Source: CADEEN01 sp963706685 (GTDB lineage Bacteria; Pseudomonadota; Gammaproteobacteria; Burkholderiales; Burkholderiaceae_C). From it: a stretch of 64,000 nt of DNA. How positions within the stretch are numbered: position 1 is the stretch's first letter; the number at the start of each line of letters is the position of its first letter. Where the stretch lies: contig CAVPMY010000004.1 in NCBI GenBank assembly GCA_963706685.1, positions 310,001-374,000 on the forward strand, written 5' to 3'. Positions 1 through 11,058 of the stretch are shown here, piece by piece. The notes beneath the pieces are model-generated. The model made no database searches and had not been told where the DNA came from. It saw nothing but the letters and a program-made list of their open reading frames with translations. Made by a program: the position numbers and the translations under genes.

Positions 1-671
1 TCTGCACCACCTCGCCGTCGTTCATGACGACGACCTGGTCGGCGAAGGTCAGCGCCTCGGTCTGGTCGTGGGTGACGTAGATCATCGTCACGCCGACGCG
101 CTGGTGCAGCTCCTTCAGCTTGCGAGCGCAGCCGCCATTTCAGGTGCGGGTCGATGACGGTCAGCGGCTCGTCGAACATGATCGCGGTCGACGTCGCTGC
201 GCACCAGGCCGCGGCCGAGCGAGATCTTCTGCTTGCCGTCGGCGGTCAGGCCGGCGGCGCGCTGCTGGCAGCATCGGCTCGAGGTCGAGCATCGCCGGCG
301 ATCTCGCGCACGCGCTTGTCGACCTCGGCCGTCGGCCACGCCGCGGTTGCGCAGCGGAAAGGCCAGGTTGTCGTAGACGGTCATCGTGTCGTAGACGACC
401 GGGAACTGGAACACCTGCGCGATGTTGCGCTCGGCCGGTGAGCACGCGGTGACGTCGCGCTCGTCGAACAGCACGCGGCCCTCGGTCGGCGTCAGCAGGC
501 CGGAGATGAGGTTGAGCAGCGTCGTCTTGCCGCAGCCCGACGGGCCGAGCAGCGCGTAGGCGCCGCCGTCGGGCCACTCGAGATCGACGTTGCGCAACGC
601 CCAGTCGCGCGACCTCGGCGCGCGGATCGGCGCGGTAGCTGTGCCGCAGGTTGTCGAGGCGGATTTGGCCA

Positions 672-672
<1 letters not shown>
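1..672 (-). CDS. glpT: Glycerol ABC transporter ATP-binding protein GlpT (partial, frame-disrupted)
   Basis: Second ATPase of a glycerol importer of the Rhizobium GlpSTPQUV type; the C-terminus lies beyond base 1. The Walker A motif GPSGCGKTT, the following LLNLISGLLTP and the Q-loop stretch FQFPVVYDTMTVYDN are readable and characteristic of GlpT. The start is ATG at 670-672, overlapping the probable glpS stop as TGATG. The reading frame breaks just after codon 3 (one base missing compared with MAKIRLDNL), again near 600, and again between about 210 and 440. The gene sits downstream of glpS and the binding protein on the same strand, with glycerol kinase divergent. The indels look like read errors because the protein sequence on either side of each break is well conserved. 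Confidence 0.8.
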
Positions 673-1749
<1,077 letters not shown>

Positions 1750-1766
1750 GGTGGCGTGAGACGAAA

Positions 1767-1791
1767 GACAGGGGCGCTGCGCGCCCCTGTC
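1767..1791 (-). terminator. Hairpin between binding-protein gene and glpS (attenuator or terminator)
   Basis: A perfect 10-bp inverted repeat, GACAGGGGCG at 1767-1776 and CGCCCCTGTC at 1782-1791, with a 5-nt loop. On the minus strand it is followed by TTTCG. Such hairpins after the binding-protein gene of an ABC operon commonly lower expression of the downstream ATPase genes; that role here is inference. Confidence 0.6.
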
Positions 1792-1809
1792 CGGTTGCAT
1801 GTGTCAGGA

Positions 1810-3561
1810 CTACTTCTGCCGCCGTCCAGCGCTTGACGAGCTCGTCGTAGGGGATCGTCACGCCCTTCGGCTTCTCGTTGGCGAGCTTGGCCTTCGGACC
1901 GTCGGGCTTGCCGAGCCACTCCTTCGGGTCGACCTCCTTGTTCAGCCGCGGGCCGCAGCCGCCATAGACCTTGGCCTTTTCGTCGGCCTCCTGCATGCGC
2001 GCCATCACCTGGTCCATCTCGCCGGCCAGACGGTCCATCGCCTGCTGCGGCGTGAAGGCGCCGGAGTTGACGTCGCCGATCTGCTGCCACCACAGCTGCG
2101 CCAGCTTCGGATAGTCGGGCACGTTGACGCCGGTCGGCGACCACATCACGCGGTCCGGGCGAGCGGTAGAACTCGACCAGGCCGCCGAGCTTCGGCGCGC
2201 GCTCGGTGAACGAGGCATGGCGCACCGTGCTGTCGCGGATGAAGGTCAGCCCGACGTGGCTCTTCTTGACGTCGACGGTCTTGGAGACGACGAACTGCGC
2301 GTACAGCCAGGCCGCCTTGCGGCGGTCGACCGGCGTGCGACTTGAACAGCGTCCACGAGCCGGCGTCCTGGTAGCCGAGCTTCATGCCCTCTTTCCAGTA
2401 CGAGCCCGTGCGGCGACGGCGCCATGCGCCACAGCGGCATGCCCTTGTCGTCGACCGTGTTGTTGCCGTCCTTCTTCGGCGCGACCATCGACGCGGTGAA
2501 CGCCGTGTACCAGAAGATCTGCTGCGCGACGTTGCCCTGGGCCAGCGCCGGCAGCGACTGGTAGAAGTCGTAGTCGGCGGCACCGGGCGGCGCGTACTTG
2601 CGCAGCCACTCGTCCCACTTGGCGATCGCGTAGACCGAGGCCGGGCCATTGGTCTCGCCGCCGCGCGACACGGTGGCGCCCGGCGGGTTGCAGGAGCCGG
2701 CCTCCATGCGGATGCCCCACTCGTCGATCGGCCGGCCGTTGGGCAGGCCCTTGCAGCTCGCGCCGGCCATCGACAGCCAGGCGTCGGTCATGCGCCAGCC
2801 GAGATCGGGCGCGCGCTTGCCGTAGTCCATGTGGCCGTAGATGCGCATGCCGTCGATCTCCTTGACGTCGTCGCTGAAGAACTCGGCGATGTCCTCGTAG
2901 GCCGACCAGTTCACCGGCACGCCGAGGTCGTAGCCGTACTTGGCCTTGAACTTGCTCCTTCAGGTCGGCGCGGTCGAACCAGTCCTTGCGGAACCAGTAG
3001 AGGTTGGCGAACTGCTGGTCGGGCAGCTGCCAGAGCTTGCCGTCCGGGCCGGTGGTGAACGACTGATGCCGATGAAGTCCTCGACATCGAGCATCGGGTT
3101 GGTGACGTCCTTGCCCTCGCCGGCCATCCAGTCGGTCAGGTTGACCGCGCTCTGCAGGCGCGAGTGCGTGCCGATCAGGTCGGAGTCGTTGATGTAGGCG
3201 TCGTACAGATTGCGGTTGGTCTGCATCTGCGTCTGCACCGCCTGCACGACCTCGCCTTCGCCGAGCAGCTGGTGGTTGACCTTGATGCCGGTGATCTCCT
3301 CGAAGGCCTTGGTCAGCGTCTTCGACTCGTACTCGTGCGTCGGAATGGTTTCCGACAGCACGTTGATCTCCAGGCCCTTGAAGGGCTTGGCGGCGTTGAT
3401 GAACCATTCCATCTCCTTCAGCTGCTCGTCCTTGGAGAGCGCGGACGGCTGGAATTCGTGTCGATCCAGCGTTTGGCGGCCGCGGCATCGGCCAGAACGG
3501 CCGGCACGAACAGCACGGCAGCGGCCAGCGCCGTGGCGCGCGGCAGGAAGCGATATTTCAT
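1810..3561 (-). CDS. glpV: Glycerol ABC transporter substrate-binding protein (frame-disrupted)
   Basis: Periplasmic solute-binding protein, family 1, that would deliver glycerol to the GlpSTPQ importer. The start ATG 3559-3561 is followed by a Sec signal peptide (MKYRFLPRATALAAAVLFV, then Ala-rich to about residue 24). Conserved blocks are readable across three frames: EEITGIKVNHQLLGEGE, NLYDAYINDSDLIGTHSRL, GKLWQLPDQQFANLYWFRKD, DIAEFFSDDVKEIDG, GSCNPPG, and a C-terminal YGGCGPRLNKEVDP. Frame breaks occur near 3455, 3065, 2950, 2395, 2330 and 2160; one more near 1820 would restore a TAG stop at 1810-1812. Total length, about 580 codons, matches the family. It is divergent from glpK, which supports the substrate assignment. 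Symbol follows the Rhizobium naming and is the least certain part. Confidence 0.75.
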
Positions 3562-3746
3562 CGTCGGGCTCCTGTTGAGGATGTTGTGGCGCGGTGAAGT
3601 GAAAACCGGCAAGAGCGACTTCACCGCTGCTGCACCATGCGCCCAGGAATTGCCCAATCACATCGGGGAAAACTCGCATCACAGCCGTTGCGCAGCTTGT
3701 GCCGTGTGACGATGATGTACGGCCCGCTGCCTGCCGAAAGCCGCCC

Positions 3747-5230
<1,484 letters not shown>

Positions 5231-5483
5231 GCGGCGACGACAACGACATCGCGCAGGAGATCGTGCGCCAGTTGTTGCGGCGCGCGCCGGATGCGTCGAT
5301 CTGTCCCTCCGACGTGGCGTGCGCTAATGCCACTGTGGGCCACCTCTTGCGCTTCGGGCAGATGCGGTCTTGACGTAAGTATGCGGTCTGCATGCACCGC
5401 TTGTGCGAAGCCCACGAGGCGTCACACGCACCACGTTCGGCGGCATGCGGATCCAGACGCACTCATGTAACGGAGTTCGATGA

Positions 5484-5858
5484 CCGGCAAGGCAAAATCA
5501 AAGTGCTCCCCCTCTGCTGTCCGTAGCTTTGCTGGCGTGGTTGGAGACGGGTTTCTGGCTTCTCATCGGAGCAGTTTTCGTTGCAAACGTCTACTTCCTC
5601 TGGGTGCTGAAGCATGCACTCAGGTCGATCTCGGCCCGCTTTCTGAGAACGCACAATTCATCTTCAATCGCTACCCCCATGCTTGGTCTGCGCCCGCCCT
5701 AACGCGCATCGCCTCACTGTCGGTCTCTACTGCACAGTTTGTCGGCATTGGCGCCGGCGTTTACTTTGCTCGTGTTCGTGGTGGTTCACCTCGCCCTAAT
5801 GTTGAGCTGCTTCCTGCTATCAACTTTTGAGATTGGGGAGAACGTACCCGCCTCTTGA
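5484..5858 (+). pseudogene. Remnant of a small two-TM membrane protein, internal stop
   Basis: One frame (codons starting at multiples of three) reads two convincing hydrophobic segments, FWLLIGAVFVANVYFLWVL around 5545-5600 and FTLLVFVVVHLALMLSCFLL around 5765-5825. A TAA at 5700-5702 interrupts it and it ends at TGA 5856-5858. No ATG or GTG with a ribosome-binding site precedes it. I do not recognise the family. It could also be non-coding sequence that happens to read as hydrophobic. Confidence 0.35.
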
Positions 5859-6088
5859 TACGAAGAGCGCAACTCGGCAGCAAAGCCATGAACTGCCGAA
5901 GCATATACAGCTAAGGAAACCCTACGTTCGCGATAAGCGATGAAGGCTAGACGAGTAGCCGGAGTTTCTACTCCCAGCCCGCGCGCCACCCACCGTGCGG
6001 GTCACCGCACCGCGGCTGGCTTGAGCGAGACGGGCACGTACCTTCCGTTCGTTGGGCCGGGCAGCCCACTCGCCACTCACGATCTTGC

Positions 6089-6470
6089 TTGACGCAAGCT
6101 GACCTCGCAACTGATCGAGAACCTCTGGCTTCGGGCCTGAGAATGCAACGAAGCTTGGCGTCCAGCGGCACTGGTCCGACAATCTGGGCCGTAGTTCAGT
6201 TCATCCTCAACAAACGAGCTGAGGCTGCACGACAACAGTTCGAGACTTACCATGACCTAATAAAGCAACTCGTTCAGCGAGAGGATCCCAACGACCCTGC
6301 GGCTCGATCGACAGATTGCCACGGCTTCATGCGCAGCTTCAAGCGTACTAACCGGTCACACTTCGTATCCTAAAAGGGCTGAAGCATGATTGGGCCGAGT
6401 ACGGTCCCCCGAAAAGCGCACGCGCCTTCATGAGGAGATCGATCTCTCCATCGAAGTTCATTGGGCGCAA
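6089..6470 (+). pseudogene. Degraded hypothetical protein gene (frameshifted)
   Basis: The frame opening at 6089 reads IWAVVQFILNKRAEAARQQF then ETYHDLIKQLVQRED, a membrane-anchor-plus-helix pattern seen in small conserved proteins of unknown function. After about 6300 the continuing homology-like text moves to another frame: LRILKGLKHDWAEYG followed by RLHEEIDLSIEV, at 6364-6460. The break makes the gene unlikely to give a full product. No function is proposed. Confidence 0.45.
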
Positions 6471-6529
6471 GCTTTGACGCGTGGCAACTGAGACTGCGCC
6501 TGAAGCAGGATGATGAGCTGTCTGCATCG

Positions 6530-6730
6530 TCACTCGTCCACGAAACCGCCCTTGAAGAAACTCCAGGCGCTGCCGTCGTGCAGGTAGAACGCGCCGTCAG
6601 CGCAGAAGTCCTTGCCCGGAAAGAACTCGCGGTACGCACGCGGCACCAGGCGAGCCAGTTGCTCGTCGCTCAGGGCCTCGAACTGCTCGGGCGTGATCGA
6701 TTGTCCGACGCGAAGTCTCTGTGTTGTCAT
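6530..6730 (-). CDS. Small hypothetical protein (66 aa)
   Basis: A 66-residue open frame beginning MTTQRLRVGQSITPEQFEAL and ending WSFFKGGFVDE, start ATG 6728-6730. It is acidic-to-neutral with an amphipathic helix (PEQFEALSDEQLARLV) and an aromatic-rich C-terminus; no membrane segment. It is divergent from the vapBC-like pair, sharing a 93-bp intergenic region with a 16-bp palindrome and heptad repeats. I do not recognise the family; coding status rests on the absence of overlap with other genes and plausible composition. Confidence 0.45.
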   Translation of the reverse strand: MTTQRLRVGQSITPEQFEALSDEQLARLVPRAYREFFPGKDFCADGAFYLHDGSAWSFFKGGFVDE

Positions 6731-6743
6731 TGGATTGGGGTCC

Positions 6744-6759
6744 TGCGGCCGCGGCCGCA
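6744..6759. repeat. 16-bp perfect palindrome in divergent promoter region
   Basis: TGCGGCCGCGGCCGCA reads the same on both strands. It lies between the divergent 66-aa gene and the antitoxin gene. It may be an operator or simply GC-rich sequence. Confidence 0.4.
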
Positions 6760-6761
6760 TC

Positions 6762-6782
6762 TGATGTTTGATGTATGATGCA
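6762..6782 (+). promoter_or_regulatory. Three TGATGNN heptad repeats upstream of the antitoxin gene
   Basis: TGATGTT, TGATGTA and TGATGCA follow one another with a 7-bp period, ending 41 bp before the antitoxin start. Short direct repeats at regular spacing upstream of an antitoxin gene are typical of ribbon-helix-helix operators. Autorepression here is inference. Confidence 0.4.
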
Positions 6783-6823
6783 GCTCATTGTAGCCACTCG
6801 TATTCACCCATCGGGAGTTGTTC

Positions 6824-7054
6824 ATGCGCACCACCCTGGCCATCGACGACGATGTATTGGCCGCCGCCAAGCACCTGGCTGAGCGGCAGGGCAAGACGGT
6901 GGGCGAGGTTGTTTCCACGCTGGCGCGTCAAAGCCTGCATCGGTCTCCGCGCAGCTCCGCGGTGCGCAACGGGGTGCCGCTGCTGCCGCGCCGCAAGGGG
7001 GCATTGCCGGTGACGCCGGAACTGGTCAATCAACTGCGCGACGAACTGCCTTGA
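6824..7054 (+). CDS. vapB: VapB-type antitoxin (ribbon-helix-helix-like)
   Basis: A 76-residue protein starting MRTTLAIDDDVLAAAKHLAE, a short beta strand followed by helix as in CopG/RHH DNA-binding antitoxins, then GKTVGEVVSTLARQSL. The C-terminal half is basic then proline-rich and would wrap the toxin. The start ATG at 6824 is chosen over 6818 because family members begin MRTT. The stop overlaps the toxin start in a TTGA junction, implying translational coupling. The protein should neutralise the PIN toxin and repress the pair. Confidence 0.75.
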   Translation: MRTTLAIDDDVLAAAKHLAERQGKTVGEVVSTLARQSLHRSPRSSAVRNGVPLLPRRKGALPVTPELVNQLRDELP

Positions 7055-7482
7055 CGGTCTATCTGCTGGACGTCAACGTGCTCATCGCGCTGGTCGATGC
7101 GGCGCATGTGCAGCATGACGATGCCCATGCGTGGTTCGGCAGGACCGGCAAGAAGGCGTTTGCGACCTGCCCGCTGACCGAGAACGGGTTGCTGCGAATC
7201 GTCGGCCACCCCAAGTACCCCAACTCGCCCGGCTCGCCTGGCGCGGTGCTGGAATCACTGGCGGCGATGCGCGCGCTGCCGGGGCATCACTTCTGGCCCG
7301 ACAAGATCAGCATCACCGACACGCAATTCGTCGACGGTTCGCGGTTGACCAGCCATGCGCAGGTGACCGACACCTACCTGCTGGCGTTGGCCAGGGCGCA
7401 TGGCGGCAGGCTCGCCAGCATGGACCGCAAGCTGGTCGCCGATGCCGTTGTAGAGGGTCGCAGGGCGCTGGAGTCGATTTGA
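7051..7482 (+). CDS. vapC: VapC-type PIN-domain toxin
   Basis: A 143-residue PIN-domain ribonuclease. Acidic metal-binding residues are visible: Asp in YLLDVNVLIAL (about residue 8), Glu in LTENGLLRI (about 46), Asp in ISITDTQF (about 91) and Asp near VTDTYLLALA (about 107). The start is TTG 7051, overlapping the antitoxin stop; a weak start after the antitoxin gene keeps the toxin below the antitoxin. VapC proteins of this subgroup cleave RNA; the exact target cannot be read here. The gene ends one base before the convergent iolB stop. Confidence 0.82.
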   Translation: MTVYLLDVNVLIALVDAAHVQHDDAHAWFGRTGKKAFATCPLTENGLLRIVGHPKYPNSPGSPGAVLESLAAMRALPGHHFWPDKISITDTQFVDGSRLTSHAQVTDTYLLALARAHGGRLASMDRKLVADAVVEGRRALESI

Positions 7483-7483
7483 A

Positions 7484-8302
7484 TCAGCGCACGCCGCTCG
7501 ACCCCAGCATCCACTCATGCGCCGGGTCGTTGCGGAACACCCAGAGCCTGCGGGGTCCCGCCATCACGTTGAGGTAGTACGAGTCGTAGCCATGCGGCAC
7601 GACCACCGGGTGGTAGCCGCGCGGCACCATGACCACGTCGTGATCTTCGACGGCCATCGCTTCGTCGAGGCTGCGATCGTCGGTGTAGACACGCTGGAAG
7701 GCAAAGCCCTGCGGCGGAGTCAGGCGGTGGTAGTAGGTTTCTTCGAGCTGCGTCTCGGTGGGCGGTGTCTCGCTGTCGTGTTTGTGCGGCGGGTAGCTTG
7801 ACGAATGGCCGGCTGGTGTTCGCACTTCGACGACGAGCAGGTGCGCCGCGGTCGGGTCGTCGTGCGGCAGCACGTCGCAGATGAAGCGCGTGTTGCTGCC
7901 CTGGCCGCGCGTGCTGCGGCGCATCGACGCCGCATCGAGCCGTCTGACCTGGCGCGGCGCGTCGTCACACGGTGCGCTGCACAGCGCGACTTCGGCGTCG
8001 CTGCCGGCGCGGATCGTCACCTGCTGGCCCGAAGGCACGTACACCGCATCGGGCGCCCGGTCGTCGAAGACATGGTCTCGCGTGCCGAGGTTCGTGAACG
8101 ACTGGCCGCCGACCTGCGCATCGAGCTTGCCGGCGAGCACGACGAGGCACAGCTCGCGCGTGCCGGTGTCCAGCGTTTCGCTGTCACCGGCCTTCAGGCG
8201 CAGCGCGCGGAAGCCGACATGCGTCCAGCCGGCGCGTTCGGGCGTGACGTTGACGATCTCGCGGCCCTCGCGCTGGGCCTTGGCGAGCAACGGACTGGTC
8301 AT
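7484..8302 (-). CDS. iolB: 5-deoxy-glucuronate isomerase IolB
   Basis: Isomerises 5-deoxy-D-glucuronate to 5-dehydro-2-deoxy-D-gluconate in myo-inositol catabolism. The 272-residue protein has the KduI/IolB bicupin pattern: GWTHVGFRALRLKAGD at the N-terminus and the metal-site region SSYPPHKHD followed by LEETYYHRLTPPQGFAFQRVY and GYHPVVVPHGYDSYYLNVMAG. Start ATG 8300-8302 sits inside the end of iolE, giving a 4-base overlap. It is the last gene of the minus-strand operon iolC-iolD-iolE-iolB. Confidence 0.92.
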   Translation of the reverse strand: MTSPLLAKAQREGREIVNVTPERAGWTHVGFRALRLKAGDSETLDTGTRELCLVVLAGKLDAQVGGQSFTNLGTRDHVFDDRAPDAVYVPSGQQVTIRAGSDAEVALCSAPCDDAPRQVRRLDAASMRRSTRGQGSNTRFICDVLPHDDPTAAHLLVVEVRTPAGHSSSYPPHKHDSETPPTETQLEETYYHRLTPPQGFAFQRVYTDDRSLDEAMAVEDHDVVMVPRGYHPVVVPHGYDSYYLNVMAGPRRLWVFRNDPAHEWMLGSSGVR

Positions 8303-9211
8303 CGCGAACCTCCCAGCCGATCGACGATGCGGCGCAGCGTCTCGAAACCCTTCTTCGCATAGGCATAACTCGGCGCGACGGCCGGGTCCTGCTCGGCCTC
8401 GACGACGAGCCAGCCCTCGTAGCCCGCGGCGTGCAGCGTCGACAGCACCGCGTCGTAGTCGATCACGCCGTCGCCGGGCACGGTGAAGGTGCCGGCGAGC
8501 ACGCCGCCGAGAAAACTCCAGCCGTCGTTGCGCGCCTTGGCGATCAGTGCCGGTCGCACGTCCTTGCAATGCACGTGCACGACGCGCTGCACATGCCGGC
8601 GCCAGCAGCGCGTTCGGATCGGTGGCGCCGCCGAAGTACGCATGGCCGGTGTCGAACAGCAGGCCGACGCTGGCCGGGTCGGTGAGCGCCATCAGGCGGT
8701 CGATGTCGTCGGGCGATTCGACATACGCGCCCATGTGGTGATGGTAGGCCAGCGTGATGCCGTAGGTGGCTTTCAGGTGCGCGCCGAAGACGTTCAGCCG
8801 CTCGGCGTACGCCTGCCACAGCGCATCGCTGGCAAAACGCGGCCGGCGGTCGAGCGGCGTCTCGATCTGGCCCTGGATCGAGTCGGCGACTTCGCCATAG
8901 ACGACGACGTTGACGTTGTTGAAACGCAGTTTGTCCATGTGCGCGCGGCAGCGCTGGTTCTCGTCCTCGACCGATCCGCGCGCCAGTTCGCCCGAGTACC
9001 AGCCCGAGACGCAGGCCAGGCCGAACGTGTCGAGCTTGGCCTTCAAGCCCGGCCCGTCCTGCGGAAACTTGTTGCCGAGCTCGAAGCCGGCGTAGCCGAT
9101 CTCTCGCCCCTCGGCCAGCGGCGTCTCCAGCGTCGTCTCGCCGCCGAGCGACGGCAGGTCGTCGTTCATCCAGCCGATCGGATTGATGCCGATGCGCACG
9201 TTCCAGGTCAT
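8299..9211 (-). CDS. iolE: Inosose (2-keto-myo-inositol) dehydratase IolE (one frame break)
   Basis: TIM-barrel dehydratase converting 2-keto-myo-inositol to a diketo product. N-terminal MTWNVRIGINPIGWMNDDLP, then AYHHHMGAYVES and LLFDTGHAYFGG with metal ligands are in one frame. After a break near 8600 the frame changes to VVHVHCKDVRPALIAKARND, FTVPGDGVIDYDAVLSTL and GWLVVEAEQDPAVAPSYAYA. Joined length is about 303 residues, normal for IolE. Start ATG 9209-9211 overlaps the iolD stop in ATGA. Confidence 0.9.
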
Positions 9212-11058
9212 GTGCGTTGTCCTCGTTTCCCGGCGTCGTACACCTCGCGCGCTTGGCGCACCTCGTCGCGCGGCGAGACCTCGGGAATCGCCACCTCCCA
9301 CCACGCGCCGCCATCGTCGGTGGTGCGCCAGGGCGAGGTGTCGATGACGATGACCTGCGTCGTCGTGGCCGCGCGCGCGGCTTGCATCGCAGACTTCAAC
9401 TCGACGACGTCTTTCACATGCACCGCCTGCGCGCCGAGGCTCTTTGCATGCGCCGCGAAGTCGATCGCCACCGGCGCGCCACAGTCTTCGAGCAGGTTGT
9501 TGAAGCGCGCGCTGCCGCTGGCCAGCTGCAGGCGCTGGATGCAGCCGTAGCCGCGGTTGTCGAGCACGACGACGATGATCTTCAGGCCCAGCATCACCGA
9601 GGTCGCGATCTCGGAGTTCAGCATCAGGTACGAACCATCGCCGACGATCGCGATGACTTCGGCCTCGGGCCGCGCCAGCTTGACGCCGAGCGCGCCGGCA
9701 ATCTCGTAGCCCATGCACGAGTAGCCGTACTCGACGTGGTAGCCGCCGGGGCGCGACGTGCGCCAGAGCTTGTGCAGCTCGGCCGGCAGCGTGCCGGCGG
9801 CGCAGACGACGATGTCGTTGCCGGCGCTGTTCTCGGCCGAGTCGCGCACGGCGCCGATCACGTCGGCGTCGTAGGGCAACTCGCCCGCCGGCACCTTGCC
9901 CGCGGTGAGGGCGCCGACGCGCTCCTGCCACTGCACGGCGAGTTCGTGCGCGCGCGACGTCCATGCCGCGTCGGCGCGCCAGCTGCCGGGCCGCAACGCG
10001 GCGAGCACGACACGCGCGTCGGCCACCAGCGCCTGGCCGCGCCACTTCGCCGCGTCCTGCGGCTGCACGTTGATCGACAGCAGCCTGGCCGCCGGCCACA
10101 GCGTGTGCGAGCCGGTGCTGAAGTCCGACAGCCGCGTGCCGATGGCCAGCACGAGGTCGGCCTCGGCCGCCAGCGCGTTGGCTGCGGGCGCGCCGGTGAC
10201 GCCGATGGCGCCGACGTTGAGCGGGTGATCCCAGGCCAGGCAACCTTTGCCGGCCTGCGTTTCGGCCACCGGCACGCCATGCGCCGCGGCCCAGGCGGCC
10301 AGCGTGGCGCCGGCGCGGCTGTAGAGCACGCCGCCACCGGCCACCACCAGCGGCCGGCGCGCCGCGGTCAACAGCTCGGTCGCTGCGGCGAGTTCGCGTG
10401 CGTCGGGCGACGGCCGCCGGAGGTGCAGCGGCGCCGGTTGCAGGAACGAGGCCGGGCAGTCGAAGGCCATCGCCTGCACATCCTGCGGCAACGCCAGGCA
10501 GACCGGGCCGCAGGTGGCGGCATCGGTCATCACCTGGATCGCACGCGGCAGCGCAACCAGGATCTGCTCGGGCCGCGTGATGCGGTCGAAAAAACGCACC
10601 AGCGGCCGGAAGGCGTCGTTGGCGCTGATGTCGCCGGCGGCGAAGTCCTCGACCTGCTGCAGCACCGGGTCGGGCGCGCGCGAGGCGAAGACATCGCCCG
10701 GCAGCAGCAGCACCGGCAGGCGATTGACATGCGCCAGCGCCGCCGCAGTCAGCAGGTTGGTGGCGCCGGGGCCGATCGACGTCGTCACGGCCATCATGCG
10801 ATCGCGCATGTGGGCCTTGGCAAAGGCGATCGCCGCGTGCGCCATCGCCTGCTCGTTGTGGCCGCGGTAGGTCGGCAAGGCCTCACGGTGCTGTGCCAGT
10901 GCTTCGCCGAGCCCGGCGACATTGCCGTGGCCGAAGATCGCCCACACCCCCGCGCAGTACGGCTCGACGCGGCCGTCGTCGTGCTCGATGCGCAGCGCCG
11001 CCAGGTGACCCACCAGGGCCTGCGCCATCGTCAGGCGCACGGTGTTGTTGTTCGTCAT
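9208..11058 (-). CDS. iolD: 3D-(3,5/4)-trihydroxycyclohexane-1,2-dione hydrolase IolD
   Basis: Thiamine-diphosphate enzyme that opens the inositol ring to give 5-deoxy-glucuronate. At 616 residues it matches the family. Visible are TSIGPGATNLLTAAALAHVN (PYR domain), a central domain with AGGGVLYSRAGATLAAWA, and the ThDP motif GDGSYLMLNSEIATSV with DNRGYG downstream around residues 470-505. Start ATG 11056-11058 follows AAGGAG and overlaps the iolC stop in ATGA, so translation is coupled along the operon. Confidence 0.95.
   Translation of the reverse strand: MTNNNTVRLTMAQALVGHLAALRIEHDDGRVEPYCAGVWAIFGHGNVAGLGEALAQHREALPTYRGHNEQAMAHAAIAFAKAHMRDRMMAVTTSIGPGATNLLTAAALAHVNRLPVLLLPGDVFASRAPDPVLQQVEDFAAGDISANDAFRPLVRFFDRITRPEQILVALPRAIQVMTDAATCGPVCLALPQDVQAMAFDCPASFLQPAPLHLRRPSPDARELAAATELLTAARRPLVVAGGGVLYSRAGATLAAWAAAHGVPVAETQAGKGCLAWDHPLNVGAIGVTGAPAANALAAEADLVLAIGTRLSDFSTGSHTLWPAARLLSINVQPQDAAKWRGQALVADARVVLAALRPGSWRADAAWTSRAHELAVQWQERVGALTAGKVPAGELPYDADVIGAVRDSAENSAGNDIVVCAAGTLPAELHKLWRTSRPGGYHVEYGYSCMGYEIAGALGVKLARPEAEVIAIVGDGSYLMLNSEIATSVMLGLKIIVVVLDNRGYGCIQRLQLASGSARFNNLLEDCGAPVAIDFAAHAKSLGAQAVHVKDVVELKSAMQAARAATTTQVIVIDTSPWRTTDDGGAWWEVAIPEVSPRDEVRQAREVYDAGKRGQRT

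Larger units (their letters stand above)
5231..6520. other. Lower-GC decayed stretch without an intact gene
   Basis: About 1.3 kb with visibly lower GC than its flanks and no open frame that looks intact. Two degraded coding remnants are listed separately (5484-5858 and 6089-6470). Between 5859 and 6088 I see nothing recognisable on either strand. The composition and broken frames suggest an old accessory insertion that has decayed. Confidence 0.5.
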
